DNA of 64,000 nucleotides. It comes from Eutreptiella sp. 'Long Island Sound 2002'. Taxonomy: Eukaryota; Euglenozoa; Euglenophyceae; Eutreptiales; Eutreptiaceae. The position numbers were made by a program, and so were the translations under genes. The notes under the pieces were generated by a model. It saw only the letters and a program-made list of their open reading frames with translations. It was not told where the DNA came from and did not search any database. Numbering within the stretch: the first letter of the stretch is position 1; each line of letters begins with the position of its first letter. Location of the stretch: NCBI GenBank assembly GCA_964036045.1, contig OZ038381.1:68634242-68698241 (forward strand), given 5' to 3'. Positions 12,052 through 23,080 of the stretch are shown here, piece by piece.

Positions 12052-15000
12052 CCCAAGGTGTCAGCCCCCACCCGGGATAGGTAGTTTCACTGTTGCACAA
12101 AAATGACCACAAACCCTCAAACATTCATTAGATTTCCGAAAACACCAGTTTTTGACCAGTGCTGTTTTTTGAAACCATGTTTTGACTCCCTAACCTCCCA
12201 GGGTTTCACTGTCAACGGTGAAACCCGTGGGCAAGGTCCATGCTACACGACAATCTGGGCCGTACCGAACCCCTTACACGTGTCTACATACCCCCCCCCC
12301 CTTGGGTAGTGGTGGTGGTTCACTTTGGGTGGGGTGGATTAAGTGAGCACCTGACTTTGCTTATTAGTGGTAGGAAAGGTACCCCACCAGGACCTGGAGG
12401 CATCAACAAAGTTGTGCCTGACCCCTCCAGTGTGTTTCACTAATTGGTATGCTCCAGAGGGAGGAAGAGTTTCACTGTTGACAGTGAAAGTACCATGCAT
12501 CCGGGCCAGAAATCCGGTGTTTCACCACTTGGTCACCTATACACTACAAAACATGTAAAAAAACGACCGGTTTGGTTGTGCTAGTAGCGTACCGCCCCTA
12601 CAACGGGGCATTTACCATGCCTAGTGGGTGGTGAGGTGGTGGGGTGGTATGCACCATGGTGGGTGGGTGGGGGGTCTACTGGGAATCAAACCCGGCTCCC
12701 ACAGGTACGAGACGAGGGTGGTAATTACTGGACACGACAACGGTCCGGCAATTTTTCCGGTTTGGTTCTTTAAGGCCTTTCCAAAAAAAAACACTTTACT
12801 CGTATTCCCTGTTTACCCATTGACACCACAGTATGGGAAACTATGGCCCTTGTCCCACGGCGAAGAGTGGCTGTCTGCCCACTGTTTTTCCGCACAACGT
12901 ACTGCGTGTTGTACCCTATACCAATGTATTCTTATCATTGTAAAAGTGGGATTTCACGTTGAAATTTGTTGTAACTTTTGAAAATACCTGAGTTTATATC
13001 TGCTGGCATTACCCTTCCATCCTTAACATTACCTTTACCTTCATGGCCACTTAGTTTTCCTCCGACACTTCCATTTTATAGACAGGGTTGTAGCTTTTGC
13101 CGTTTCGTTTCGTTGCGGTTTATTCTGCATTATAATCACCTGTTTCCCTGTTGACAGTGAAACAGCATCCCGGGACTTGTCCCCCGCTAGTGAGGCACGT
13201 ATTCCTAATACAGTGTTGGGCACGCGCTATGCATACACACGTAGTTAGTTTCTTATGTTGGTGCCGGCCCCAAAAAGAGGCGGTGGCCCGGTCTGCAGCC
13301 CAGAGGGATTCGAACTTGTGACGGTGATAACCCTATGGCGTGTCATTTGACCACTAGACCACGGTCCCACCTTGTACTACAGTCAACGCAGGTCGGCCAT
13401 ACTCAACACATTATGACAAGGAGTTTCACTGTTAACAGGGAAACTCCCGTACCAAACGTACCCACTGCATTCTTACAAGAAGTTTCACTATCAACAGTAA
13501 AACTACCCGAAGCAAGTGGGCACTTGGTACTTATGTGTCCACCTACTTCCTTCCTCTTGCTCTGTACCGGTAGTTTCTGAGGTATCACGGGAAGTTTCAA
13601 GACAGGTAAGACAAACACCAGGCAACTAGTGGTTTCACTGTTGACAGCGGAACTCCGTTCTCAAAAAGTGTCAACGGTCAAAGTACCCGTATTTGCATAG
13701 GCAGCGAACTACAAAACCTCCCGGGAACAGTCAATGCCTGCAAGTGGCTTGAGGTAGTTTCACTATTAACAGTGAAATTGCTTGCCATAGTGCGGTAAGT
13801 ATGGTATCTAGCTTCAAGTAGTTTCTGTCAACAGTGAAACTACTTGTCATAATGCTATAGGTATGGCAGTGGTACCCGGTTCCGAAAAATATAGCGCTAA
13901 AAAGAGCGAATTTTCTTTTTGGGGGGGGCGGGGGGGGGGGGGGCTACAAAAAGCCGGAACTCGAAATGGGGTATAGGAATCTTCTGGTCACATACAAACA
14001 GAACGAGCAGACGGCAACCAGTGGTTTCGCTGTTGACAGTGAAACTCAATTGTGAAAAGGTGTCAGTCAACAGAATAGCAAAATAGTAGAACTTGTACAG
14101 AGGGTGAAAGACAACACGTGGTGCTAAGACGAAGTGGCTGCAAGTGGTTTCGCTTTGGACAGTGAACGTCTGCGTGATCTAGTTCTTTGCTTGCCTCCCA
14201 CGTGAAAGGCGGGTGGACAACAGAGTGAATGCAGGCACATTTGGGGGGATAAGATCCTCACCTAGCACCTCACTGTCCCCCCACCCAACACAACCACAAG
14301 AAAGCACAGGGACGCATAACTATAGGAACCATGTGTACTCACTCGATGACCGGAAGTAGTTTCACTGTTGACAGTGAAACTTCTCGTGATACTGTGGTCT
14401 GCATTGGTGCTCACATAAAACTGTGGTAGTAAGACGTGTCCAACAGGTTCACTGTTGAAAGTGAAACTGTTGCCAGGATAGTGGGGGCTGTCGACACAGC
14501 CGTCCGCTTATGAGCACCTGCTTACCTAGTCCGTCCCCCGCCGGTCACAACAAACAACAAGAGAGGAAGTGGTTAGGCATGCATGCTGTGAAACAAACCT
14601 GATGGGTGGCGGCCAGGGGTTCGTTATCACGGGGGGCTACCAGTCGTAACTTGCAATGCCACGCGCGTCACCTGTGACAACGGACCTTACAACCACCAAG
14701 TCAAATGAAGAATGGTGTAGTGAATGCCATCTTGTGCTTTGCCTAGCCCGTTCTCTAAGGATTTACGGCCATGATTCCCCTTTTCGTACATCAGTGCCAG
14801 TTCATTTGGCGCCGCTACATGTGCCTTACCTCTTTATGTTGCACCACTCTCCACCATTTCTGTACCCTGTGCAACAATGTGGAATTGCCTGATGAATGCC
14901 ATTCCATACTGTACTATGGAGAAACGTGGTTGGTGAAAAGTACCGAAAAAGCAAGCGAAATTGGACAAAATTGGCCGTTCTAAGGCCGTTTTATGGGGGG

Positions 15001-15635
15001 GTTTCACTGTCAACAGTGAAACTGTGACTGCACAAAAATCCACTCACCTTGTTGTCAGGGGCATCTCATTTCATTTGCATGAGTTTCATTTGCCCAATAA
15101 GACCAAATGGCTTGTGCTTACCCTATACCACCTGTCTCCAAAGTCCATACACCGCTTTTCATGGTGTCACGCTTAGCAATCATCCATTCTCGATACTTAC
15201 ATTGTTGTTTAGTGGTGCACTATGGGGTCCCCCACTCGTCAGCTTTGTGCAGTGCTAATGCATTCCCATCTTGGTAGGCGTCACCACGGTCAAGCGAGGT
15301 GCACAAGTTGCATACCCCCCGAGGAAAAGCCCCGCAAACTAAATGTGGATGCATCAGTGTGGGCCATTGCAGCCTCTGTGCAGCCAGAGCAAGTAGAGAA
15401 ACAGGTGACAAAGCAGAACATGATCAAGTAGTTTCACTGTTGACAGTGAAACTCCGTGCTATGTAACGGCCAAACATCCCATTAGCAATAATTCTACAGG
15501 CACACATTGGAAAGCACACAGGAACTCCCTGTTATGGTCACCAGCTGCAAGTAGTTTCACCGCTGACAGTGAAGCTAACTGCGTGTGTATTAGGATGCAT
15601 GGTCCGCTCTACATGTTCGAACATGCAAACGTTGT
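12052..15635. other. Transposon A left part, noncoding or unresolved exons
   Basis: Palindromes every 60-250 bases dominate. A frame at 15,271-15,431 plus (C-terminal ...EKQVTKQNMIK) ends in a TAG that immediately precedes the palindrome at 15,430, and could be a terminal exon. A frame at 14,656-14,892 plus has no recognisable motif. A mixed G run sits at 13,920-13,943. Confidence 0.4.
13258..13374 (-). repeat. tRNA-like segment (possible SINE head)
   Basis: On the minus strand TGGTCTAGTGG (13,361-13,351) fits the RNA polymerase III A box, and AGTTCGAATCC (13,316-13,306) fits the B box at tRNA-like spacing. The acceptor, anticodon and T stems do not pair properly, so it is not a working tRNA. 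It could be a tRNA-derived SINE or a tRNA pseudogene. It lies within transposon A. Confidence 0.45.
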
Positions 15636-16066
15636 ACAGGCACACAATTGCTAAAACACAAAAACTCCCCGTTGTAGTCAAAAGATGCAAGTAGTTTCGC
15701 TGTTGACAGCGAAACTACCTACTTCTGTATTCACATGCATGAGTCCCCACTAGAATGCAAAGGCAAATGCAAATGACATCCCATGGCACATCGGAGGGTC
15801 TGGGTTGGGCTAAACGCACCGACTTAGAGGAGAGGGGCATGGGGCCAGTGGATCTCAGAAGACATTTGCAAAGACAATGCTCTCAGCCAGCCATTTGCTT
15901 AACGATGGGGAGGCCGGGGGGGGGGGGGGGGGGTCATTGTTGGGTTGCTTGAGGACCAGGTTCTTGTTGGCCTGAACCCACCCACTCACCCAAATTGTAA
16001 CAAAAGTTTGATGCACTCAAACTCACGTTTTGCCCATTACTATTGTTTTCTTTTTGTATAACAAAG

Positions 16067-16445
16067 GGCTGTCATCTTCCACAATATGTATCCTGCTTCA
16101 CCTCCGTGCGCACCTGCCGTACCTCAAGTACCTCAAGGACCGGGACAAGGTCAGGGGCCAGGACAAGGACACGGACCAGAGGGACAGGGCCGGCAATTGC
16201 CTCCCGGTGTGCTCACTATCAATCAAAGTGAGCCTGTCACCACAATTCAATGTGTTGGGTACCACCCCAATATCTCTTTCGATATCAGTATGAGCGGGGT
16301 GTCCATTGTCATCGACATGCCCCATGAGGCAGTACAACCCACCTACATGACGGCCGGCCGATTTTTGATGCCTCCGGTACAAGTACCTGAGGTAGTGTGG
16401 TACAATGGCTACTACATGTGGCGCTACGAGTGGCTGCACTTCTAA
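16067..16445 (+). CDS. Exon of unknown transposon A gene, copy 1
   Basis: A pyrimidine-rich tract ending TATAACAAAG (16,057-16,066) gives a good 3' splice site, then an open frame of about 126 codons to TAA at 16,443-16,445. The product starts with a proline/glutamine/glycine-rich stretch with repeated QGPGQG-type steps (residues about 20-45). It continues into an ordered-looking part with GYHPNISFDISMSGVS and PEVVWYNGYYMWRYEW, rich in aromatic residues. I do not recognise it. The copy at 18,817 differs mainly in one PHEAVQP/PQGALEP step. Confidence 0.55.
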
Positions 16446-16848
16446 TGATTCTGCCACCACGTTTAGGCCAAGGCTTGTCGTCGTAGCACCGTCTGCCTTT
16501 CGGCTAGTTCGTTGCAGTGCACTTTCACTGTTAACAGTGAAACACCATGCAACCCTAATGTGTATGTGCACACGGCATGAAAGCAGAGCTCAGTTTTTTC
16601 TTACCACTTCTCTGTTACCCAAGCTCTCTGCTTTGATGCTAAGCTGTTTACCTACCTCCGGCTGCATTCCAACGCACTAGCCTCTTCCCAGTTTCTATCC
16701 GGCAGGTACATGAATATATCCAAAGGAAAAATGTTCTCGGCCGCTTTCTTGGGCCGAGGTTTCCTTTTTCCTTGCCATTTTCTGGCCCTGTTTGGCAATG
16801 CCTCCACAGTGAAACACTGTCTTTGTACCTAAACTCAATATTGACAAG

Positions 16849-17016
16849 GGCCAGCAGCAGGCAATTGCAGCGCACATCGAGGCTGCCAACAACGTGGGAC
16901 CTAGTGGACGAAGAGCCCTAGGGCTGAAACGCAAACACAAAGCCACGGCCGTGACCATCACCAGTGTGGCTCAGCTTCAGCACGCTTCCCGGAGGACCCG
17001 AAGTGCAAAGCAGTAG
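16849..17016 (+). CDS. C-terminal exon of unknown transposon A gene, copy 1
   Basis: A CTAAAC branch-like motif followed by ...TTGACAAG (ending 16,848) gives a 3' splice site; 55 codons follow to TAG at 17,014-17,016. The peptide begins GQQQAIAAHIEAANNVG and has a basic region RRALGLKRKHK that resembles a nuclear localisation signal, and it ends RRTRSAKQ. How it joins 16,067-16,445, which has its own stop, is not clear; they may be different genes. Confidence 0.5.
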   Translation, partial: GQQQAIAAHIEAANNVGPSGRRALGLKRKHKATAVTITSVAQLQHASRRTRSAKQ

Positions 17017-18055
17017 GCTGAATGGGACCTGTCAGTTGTGCTGTTCTGGTAGCTGCCTCTGTTTGTACTATTGTTGTCCCGTAAACACTGGCTGGTGTGC
17101 TGGGTCATCACATTGTACTGTTCACTGCTGCACTGAGTTTCACTGTCAACAGTGAAACACACTGCCACCATGGCCTCCGTGGCTGAAATGCCTGAGACCA
17201 TCATTCGTTGTTCTGCTCTGTGATGATATACTGTTTCATTGGGCAGTGCACTGCCCTCATTTCAGCTTTTGTTTTCCAACAGACAACAACACTCGGTAAT
17301 AAGCCATAAATTTTGCCCTCCAGCCGCTGTCCTGGGCTGTTGTTGCATCACGTGCACTGTGTATCTGCTGACTGCTCGCACTTGAAAGTAGGCACAAAGT
17401 TTTTATTTTCTACGTGCTTTTTTTTTTTTTAACTTTCTAACTGCTTTTTCCAGGTTGCACCTCTAAGTGCATTACAAAGATGTGTTTCACTGTTAATAGT
17501 GAAAGTGTCTCCCATGCTGGTGTGATTTGCTGGTTCCAAAGTGTTGCATTAGAAATACAGTTTTACAACACATGCAGCGGCCCCGTGTGTACACGTACCG
17601 TGCTTGTGTTTTGTGTTGCATGTTTGCATACACGTCTTTGTCACAGGGGGAAGTTGTTCGTGTATGACTGCAGTCCACCGCAGCAGACTGCATGGAAGGG
17701 GGTGGGGGGGGGGGTCTTGGGATACGGTCTGCTACACCTGATGCTTCCACATCTGTAGGAGTTTCACTGTTGACAGTGAAACAATATGAAATATGAGCCC
17801 CACACTGGGGTTTTGGGAAATTGAATTTTTCTGTGAGTTTCACTGTTGGCCACGGAGGCCAACAGTGAAACTTTTTGCCCGTTTTTGGGGTCCCCGTCGG
17901 CCCGTAATGTCAGGTTTGTACCCCCAAAACCAAGGCACTAGGATGGGGCCAATATAATAGCATTGTTATACGCTCCACAATTGGTACACCAAACCGGCGG
18001 AGGAAATTTCAGCACACAAAAAATGCACCCGCTACAGGTAGTTGTAGAATGCACG

Positions 18056-18388
18056 CTAAAAGATCAACTGAGGTTTTGTGTTCCTAGTTTTGGGCTTCAC
18101 AGTAGGATGGATGTTGAGGTAACAAGCAGTGCGCAACTCCACATCTAAATGCTTGGCTAGGTCATTGATGAAAAGCTGGTCACAATCTTGTTGGCCAAAT
18201 GCAGTAGTCTGGTAGCCATTCAGTACTTTGTGTTACTGTCCAGGGATGAGCACCTTGAGACAGGTGTATTTCTCTGTGGGAGTGGCCTTGGAAGGGTGCC
18301 CCTTAGCCTTCAGGCCTTCCAGGCTTTGCTGGGCAAGGGTCTCCTTGCCTTCGAGTGGGGTGGGGGTGGCTCGAACACTGTCCTCGCT
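18056..18388 (-). pseudogene. Unknown gene fragment in A flank, truncated copy
   Basis: The minus strand reads a peptide with SVRATPTPLEGKETLAQQ and EKYTCLKVLIPGQ, a TAA, then in the same phase HKVLNGYQTTAFGQQDCD and INDLAKHLDVELRTACYL to TAG at 18,058-18,056. This flank of transposon A was copied by the tandem duplication, so this copy lost its upstream part at 18,390. Function unknown. The internal stop may mark an intron or a mutation. Confidence 0.4.
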
Positions 18389-18816
18389 GTACAGGCACAC
18401 AATTGCTAAAACACAAAAACTCCCCGTTGTAGTCAACAGATGCAAGTAGCTTCGCTGTTGACAGCGAAACTACCTACTTCTGTATTCACATGCATGAGTC
18501 CCCACTAGAATGCAAAGGCAAATGCAAATGACGTCCCATGGCACATCGGAGGGTCTGGGTTGGGCTAAACGCACCGACTTAGAGGAGAGGAGCATGGGGC
18601 CAGTGGATCTCAGAAGACATTTGCAAAGACAATGCTCTCAGCCAGCCATTTGCTTAACGATGGGGAGGCCGGGGGGGGGGGGGGGTCATTGTTGGGTTGC
18701 TTGAGGACCAGGTTCTTGTTGGCTTGAACCCACCCACTCACCCAAATTGTAACAAAAGTTTGATGCACTCAAACTCACGTTTTGCCCATTACTATTTTTT
18801 TTTTTCTATAACAAAG

Positions 18817-19195
18817 GGCTGTCATCTTCCGCAATATGTATCCTGCTTCACCTCCGTGCGCACCTGCCGTACCTCAAGTACCTCAAGGACCGGGACAAGG
18901 TCGGGGGCGAGGACAAGGACACGGACCAGAGGGACAGGGCCGGCAATTGCCTCCCGGTGTGCTCACTATCAATCAAAGTGAGTGTGTCACCACCATTCAA
19001 TGTGCTGGGTACCATCCCAATATCTCTTTCGATATCAGTATGAGCGGGGTGTCCATTGTCATCGACATGCCCCAAGGCGCACTAGAACCCACCTACATGA
19101 CGGCGGGCCGATTTTTGATGCCTCCGGTACAAGTACCTGAGGTAGTGTGGTACAATGGCTACTACATGTGGCGCTACGAGTGGCTGCACTTTTAA
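18817..19195 (+). CDS. Exon of unknown transposon A gene, copy 2
   Basis: Duplicate of 16,067-16,445 with the same 3' splice site and stop. The differences are few, and several change the amino acid in the segment PQGALEP. Both copies keep the frame open, so the duplication is recent, or the exon is under constraint, or both. Confidence 0.55.
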
Positions 19196-19596
19196 TGATT
19201 CTGCCACCACGTTTAGGCCAAGGCTTGTCATCGTAGCACCGTCTGCCTTTTGGCTAGTTCGTTGCAGTGCACTTTCACTGTTAACAGTGAAACACCATGC
19301 AACCCTAATGTGTGTGTGCGGAGCATGAAAGGAGAGCTGAGTTTTTTCTTACCACTTCTCTGTTACCCAAGCTCTCTGCTTTGATGCTAAGCTGTTTACC
19401 TACCTCCGGCTGCATTCCAACGCACTAGCCTCTTCCCAGCTTCTATCCGGCAGGTAAATGAATATATCCAAAGGAAAAATGTTCTCGGCCGCTTTCTTGG
19501 GCCGAGGTTTCCCTTTTCCTTGCCATTTTCTGGCCCTGTTTGGCAATGCCTCCACAGTGAAACACTGTCTTTGTACCCAAACTCAATATTGACAAG

Positions 19597-19764
19597 GGCC
19601 AGCAGCAGGCAACTGCAGCGCACATCGAGGCTGCCAACAACGTGGGACCTAGTGGACGAAGAGCCCTAGGGCTGAAACGCAAACCCAAAGCCCCGGCCGT
19701 GACCATCCCCAGTGTGGCTCAGCTTCAGCACGCTTCCCGGAGGACCCGAAGTGCAAAGCAGTAG
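19597..19764 (+). CDS. C-terminal exon of unknown transposon A gene, copy 2
   Basis: Duplicate of 16,849-17,016 with KRKPKA in place of KRKHKA in the basic patch. The frame and stop are kept. Confidence 0.5.
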   Translation, partial: GQQQATAAHIEAANNVGPSGRRALGLKRKPKAPAVTIPSVAQLQHASRRTRSAKQ

Positions 19765-20655
19765 GCTGAATGGGACCTGTCAGTTGTGCTGTTCTGGTAG
19801 CTGCCTCTGTTTGTACTGTTGCTGTCATGTAAACACTTGCTGGTGTGCTGGGTCATCACATTGTACTGTTCACTGCTGCACTGAGTTTCACTGTCAAAAG
19901 TGAAACACACTGCCACCATGGCCTCCGTGGCTGAAATGCCTGAGACCATCATTCGTTGTTCTGCTCTGTGATGATATACTGTTTCATTGGGCAGTGCACT
20001 GCCCTCATTTCAGCTTTTGTTTTCCAACAGACCACAACACTCGGTAATAAGCCATAAATTTTGCCCTCCAGCCGCTGTCTTGGGCTGTTGTTGCATCAGG
20101 TGCACTGTGTATCTGCTGACTGCTCGCACTTGAAAGTAGGCACAAAGTTTTTATTTTCTACGTGCTTTTTTTTTTTTAACTTTCTAACTGCTTTTTCCAG
20201 GTTGCACCTCTAAGTGCATTACAAAGATGTGTTTCACTGTTAATAGTGAAAGTGTCTCCCATGCTGGTGTGATTTGCTGGTTCCAAAGTGTTGCATTAGA
20301 AATACAGTTTTACAACACATGCAGCGGCCCCGTGTGTACACGTACCATGCTTGTGTTTTGTGTTGCATGTTTACATACACGTCTTTGTCCCAGGGGGAAG
20401 TTGTTCGTGTATGACTGCAGTCCACCGCAGCAGACTGCATGGAAGGGGGCGGGGGGGGGGGGTCTGGGGATACGGTCTGCTACACCTGAATGCTTCCACA
20501 TCAGTAGGAGTTTCACTGTTGACAGTGAAACCATATGAAATATGAGCCCCACGCTGGGGTTTTGGGAAATTGAATTTTTCTGTGAGTTTCACTGTTGGCC
20601 ACGGAGGCCAACAGTGAAACTTTTTGCCTGTTTTTGGGGTCCCCGTCGGCCCGTA

Positions 20656-20677
20656 ATGTCAGGTTTGTACCCCCAAG
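20656..20677 (-). repeat. Transposon A right terminal inverted repeat
   Basis: Ends ...GTACCCCCAAG and is followed by the ACCAA target duplicate. A second copy with AAA in place of AAG at its end stands at 17,907-17,928, followed by ACCAA at 17,929-17,933, and is a product of the tandem duplication. Confidence 0.9.
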
Positions 20678-20804
20678 ACCAAGGCACTGGGACGGGGCCA
20701 ATATAATATCATTGTTATACGCTCTACAATTGGTACACCAAACCGGCGGAGGAAATTTCAGCACACAAAAAATGCACCTGCTACAGGTAGTTGTAGAATG
20801 CACG

Positions 20805-21185
20805 CTAAAAGATCAACTGAGGTTTTGTGTTCCTAGTTTTGGGCTTCACAGTACGATGGGTGTTGAGGTAACAAGCAGTGCGCAACTCCACATCTAAATG
20901 CTTGGCTAGGTCATTGATGAAAAGCTGGTCACAATCTTGTTGGCCAAATGCAGTAGTACGTTAGCCATTCAGTACTTTGTGTTACTGTCCAGGGATGAGC
21001 ACCTTGAGACAGGTGTATTTCTCTGTGGGAGTGGCCTGGGAAGGGTGCCCCTTAGCCTTCAGGCCTTCCAGGCTTTGCTCGGCAAGGGTCTCCTTGCCTT
21101 CGAGTGGGGTGGGGGTGGCTCGAACACTGTCCTCGCTGTGTGAGAGTGACCCTTCAACTTGGATGCGTCGGGGTGGGGGGCTCAA
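20805..21185 (-). pseudogene. Unknown gene fragment in A flank, original side
   Basis: Same sequence as 18,056-18,388 but joined to its native upstream DNA (reading from 21,185: MSPPPRRIQVEG then SHSEDSVRATPTP). It has an additional TAA where copy 1 has a tyrosine codon. Function unknown. Confidence 0.4.
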
Positions 21186-21354
21186 AAGGGCAAGGAAGCT
21201 CAGTCACACTGTCTAAATCATCACCAGGCGGTTCAATGACGATCAACATTAACAATCCTTAACACATAGTCAACAAAACCAAGACCCGTTTGGGTGAGGG
21301 GCAATTACGAAAAAGAACCCCAAGGATCCACCACCAGGTTTGTGATGTGCCTCC

Positions 21355-21545
21355 TTTGAAAGTGGCCCACAGGTGGGCCAAGCGGCAACATTACGCCCGC
21401 CGCCCGGAGGCTGCCCAAACTCGCACAACTTGGGACAGGAACAGAAGTGGCCCACAAGTGTGGCGAATGGCTACATACCAACTGCAGCGTCACGGGTTCC
21501 CAATGCCGCATAGTGGGGCACAGAATCAGAAATGGCCCAAACATC
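21355..21545 (+). repeat. Two outlying units of the ~95-bp satellite
   Basis: Two units with GTGGCCCACA..GTGGGCC / GTGTGGCG, a GGCTACATA step and GGTTCCCAATGC match the large array at 41.4-43.2 kb (reverse orientation of that family). They lie right before the decayed ORF1 copy. Confidence 0.65.
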
Positions 21546-21549
21546 TTCT

Positions 21550-23050
21550 TCCGGGATGTTGTACCCTTCCGGTACTTCCTCAAATCCAACGTATATGCTA
21601 CAAAGGAGGATGTATCTTATGCGGTAGGGAAGGATAAGGGTGTTGACAAGTTCTATCCATCGGTGTTAGATCTTAGGGACGACTGGCCTGGTAGGAAGTC
21701 CATAGGGGATTGCATCTAGCAGAGGGACAGGCGTACCGTTAATACAGTACCCGATCTTTGGTACCGTGTTGCCGAGCAGCAGTGTTTTAACATTTGGTCG
21801 GTTTGACACAAACGATGTGGTCCTCGTGCAAAGAGGCCAACAAATGTTTATGCGAAGAGTGGTAAACAATGTAGGTGGTCGTCGCACATGGGTCAATGTT
21901 CTTACAATGTCCCTTCGTTCGCCGTTCAAGCACGGGCTGTTTGTACTAGTCATTGGAATGCACTACAGGGTGCACAAGGTGTTCTTTGCATGGATAATTT
22001 TTGTCCACGTAGCCTCAAACCGGTGCCCGGAAATGAGAAACGGTCCCTTAACTATACATCCGCCGCCGTCTTAATGTTGGATAGACCAGTGGATGTCTTG
22101 CCTTCTTTTCCCAGTTTGGATGTATTGTGCCGAGGCAAGGCAATGCTGCGACCCTGTTGGTACACAGTCATAAGAATTTCATCGACGGCCTGCAGTCATC
22201 GATGGAAGACCCTATCCGCCTTCAGTTTGTGCGTTGTCCCTTGGACATGCGACGCACCAATGATACCAGCCCTGCTCGGTACGCATTCTTCCTTACTCCC
22301 TTGGCATTGTTAGCCACCCTTGACCTTGTCCCCATTATACACGGCCTTCAAGAGGTGCGGCAACACACGCAGCAAAGCCTTCTGCTATTGGTAGATGATA
22401 ATATTCACGACCGTTTTCTGAGACTGATGTACAGGGTCAGCTATGCTCAGTACAACCTCCCTTTGTTTCTTACGCGCACCCTTGTAGTGTACGGGACATA
22501 GCACCCATATAAATGCTGCACAACTCTTTGTTACAGAAGATCTTCCCCTTTATTTACCTATTTTCCTTATGGTTCACTGAGTTTAGGAGCTGAGTTCCCA
22601 TCTTTTCGAAACTCAACTGCATGGAGCGTATGATGCGTGTTCTTCGACACTTGGCGCACAAGTGCCGTCAACCTTTAGAACGGAAGTCAAATACCCTCAA
22701 AGGCTTGCATACACTTGGTAATGCTAATCATAGTACACGAGATACACAAGTGCAGGGGTTAATAAATCTTCTATATGGGTACATTCCAGCTCTGTTTATG
22801 AATGGGTCACAAGTCAGGGACTGTCATTCGGCACCGCAGAGCGGTGAGCATGGTTCAGGTCCTTGACGCAGTCGTTGTCTGCACGTCTTGATGCGTGTCA
22901 CTATAAGGAGATGGTTGAGTATGTTCAAACTGTTGTTTTTACGTGGTTGCTATGGTCACAGTGGTAGGCATGCCTGCCAGGTGTTGCACATAGTGAGGAC
23001 CCATGTGAAGCACTGTTGAGTAGAGTTGTTCACTTAATGGCACAACACCC
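21550..23050 (+). pseudogene. Decayed ORF1 relative (B'), 5' part
   Basis: Colinear in DNA and protein with ORF1 of transposon B from KVYASKEDL to the MAQHP block. In-frame stops include TAG for Gln (21,718-21,720, after SIGDC), a TGA at the IWSV step and TAG for Trp in YGTWHPYK (22,499-22,501). Indels force phase changes after about 22,070. It retains ...SHMGQCSYNVPSF, MDNF for the WFDNF block and LLVDDNIH. It lacks a start codon and terminal repeats. Interrupted at 23,051 by transposon B and continued at 29,590. Confidence 0.85.
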
Positions 23051-23055
23051 TAATA

Positions 23056-23080
23056 CTTAGGCGGCTCTATACGCACGTAG
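23056..23080 (+). repeat. Transposon B left terminal inverted repeat
   Basis: 25 bp, beginning CTTAGGCGGCTCTATACG, identical to the reverse complement of 29,560-29,584. Preceded by the TAATA target duplicate. Confidence 0.95.

Larger units (their letters stand above)
12201..20620. repeat. Family-A palindromes, about 27 copies
   Basis: Core TTTCACTGTTGACAGTGAAA, variants with TTAA or TCAA at the centre. Copies at about 12201, 12469, 13142, 13421, 13481, 13631, 13756, 13819, 14023, 14146 (poor), 14357, 14447, 15001, 15430, 15551, 15691 (arms of 13), 16521, 17135, 17483, 17759, 17836 (extended), 18446, 19271, 19884, 20230, 20509 and 20584. Spacing varies from about 60 to 500 bases. Several pairs of compensating changes (TTTCGC with GCGAAA at 15,691; GGGTTTCAC with GTGAAACCC at 12,201) preserve the symmetry. 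None is seen outside transposon A. Confidence 0.9.
12030..20677 (+). mobile_element. Transposon A (5-bp target duplication, CTTGGG ends)
   Basis: The left end CTTGGGGGTACGAACCTGAC is repeated inverted at the right end (20,656-20,677; 21 of 22 bases). It is flanked by ACCAA at 12,025-12,029 and 20,678-20,682. The paralogous repeat at 11,821 shows the unoccupied site with one ACCAA. The interior holds about 27 copies of one palindrome, at least two exons of an unknown gene, and a 2.75-kb tandem duplication that also copied the right end, so a second right end lies at 17,907-17,928. Without the duplication the element would be about 5.9 kb. The superfamily is unknown; end sequence and target size link it to transposon B. 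Confidence 0.85.
15636..21139 (+). repeat. 2.75-kb tandem duplication across the end of transposon A
   Basis: Units 15,636-18,390 and 18,391-21,139 are nearly identical, differing by scattered substitutions and by homopolymer lengths. Each unit runs from inside transposon A through its right end and target duplicate into about 450 bases of flanking DNA. The junctions share the trinucleotide TGT (15,633-15,635, 18,388-18,390, 21,137-21,139), pointing to microhomology-mediated or replication-slip duplication rather than transposition. Confidence 0.9.

Noticed and set aside
12660-12740. tRNA-Thr-like stretch (CTCGTCTCGTA and a GGTTTGATTCC-type box, minus strand)
   Set aside because: There is no A box at proper spacing and no pairing anticodon or acceptor stem; too weak to call.
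12201-15718. CRISPR-like array of palindromic repeats with spacers
   Set aside because: The sequence is eukaryotic, spacing varies from 60 to several hundred bases, repeats change in both arms, and similar but unrelated palindromes occur in B and C. These are transposon-resident palindromes.
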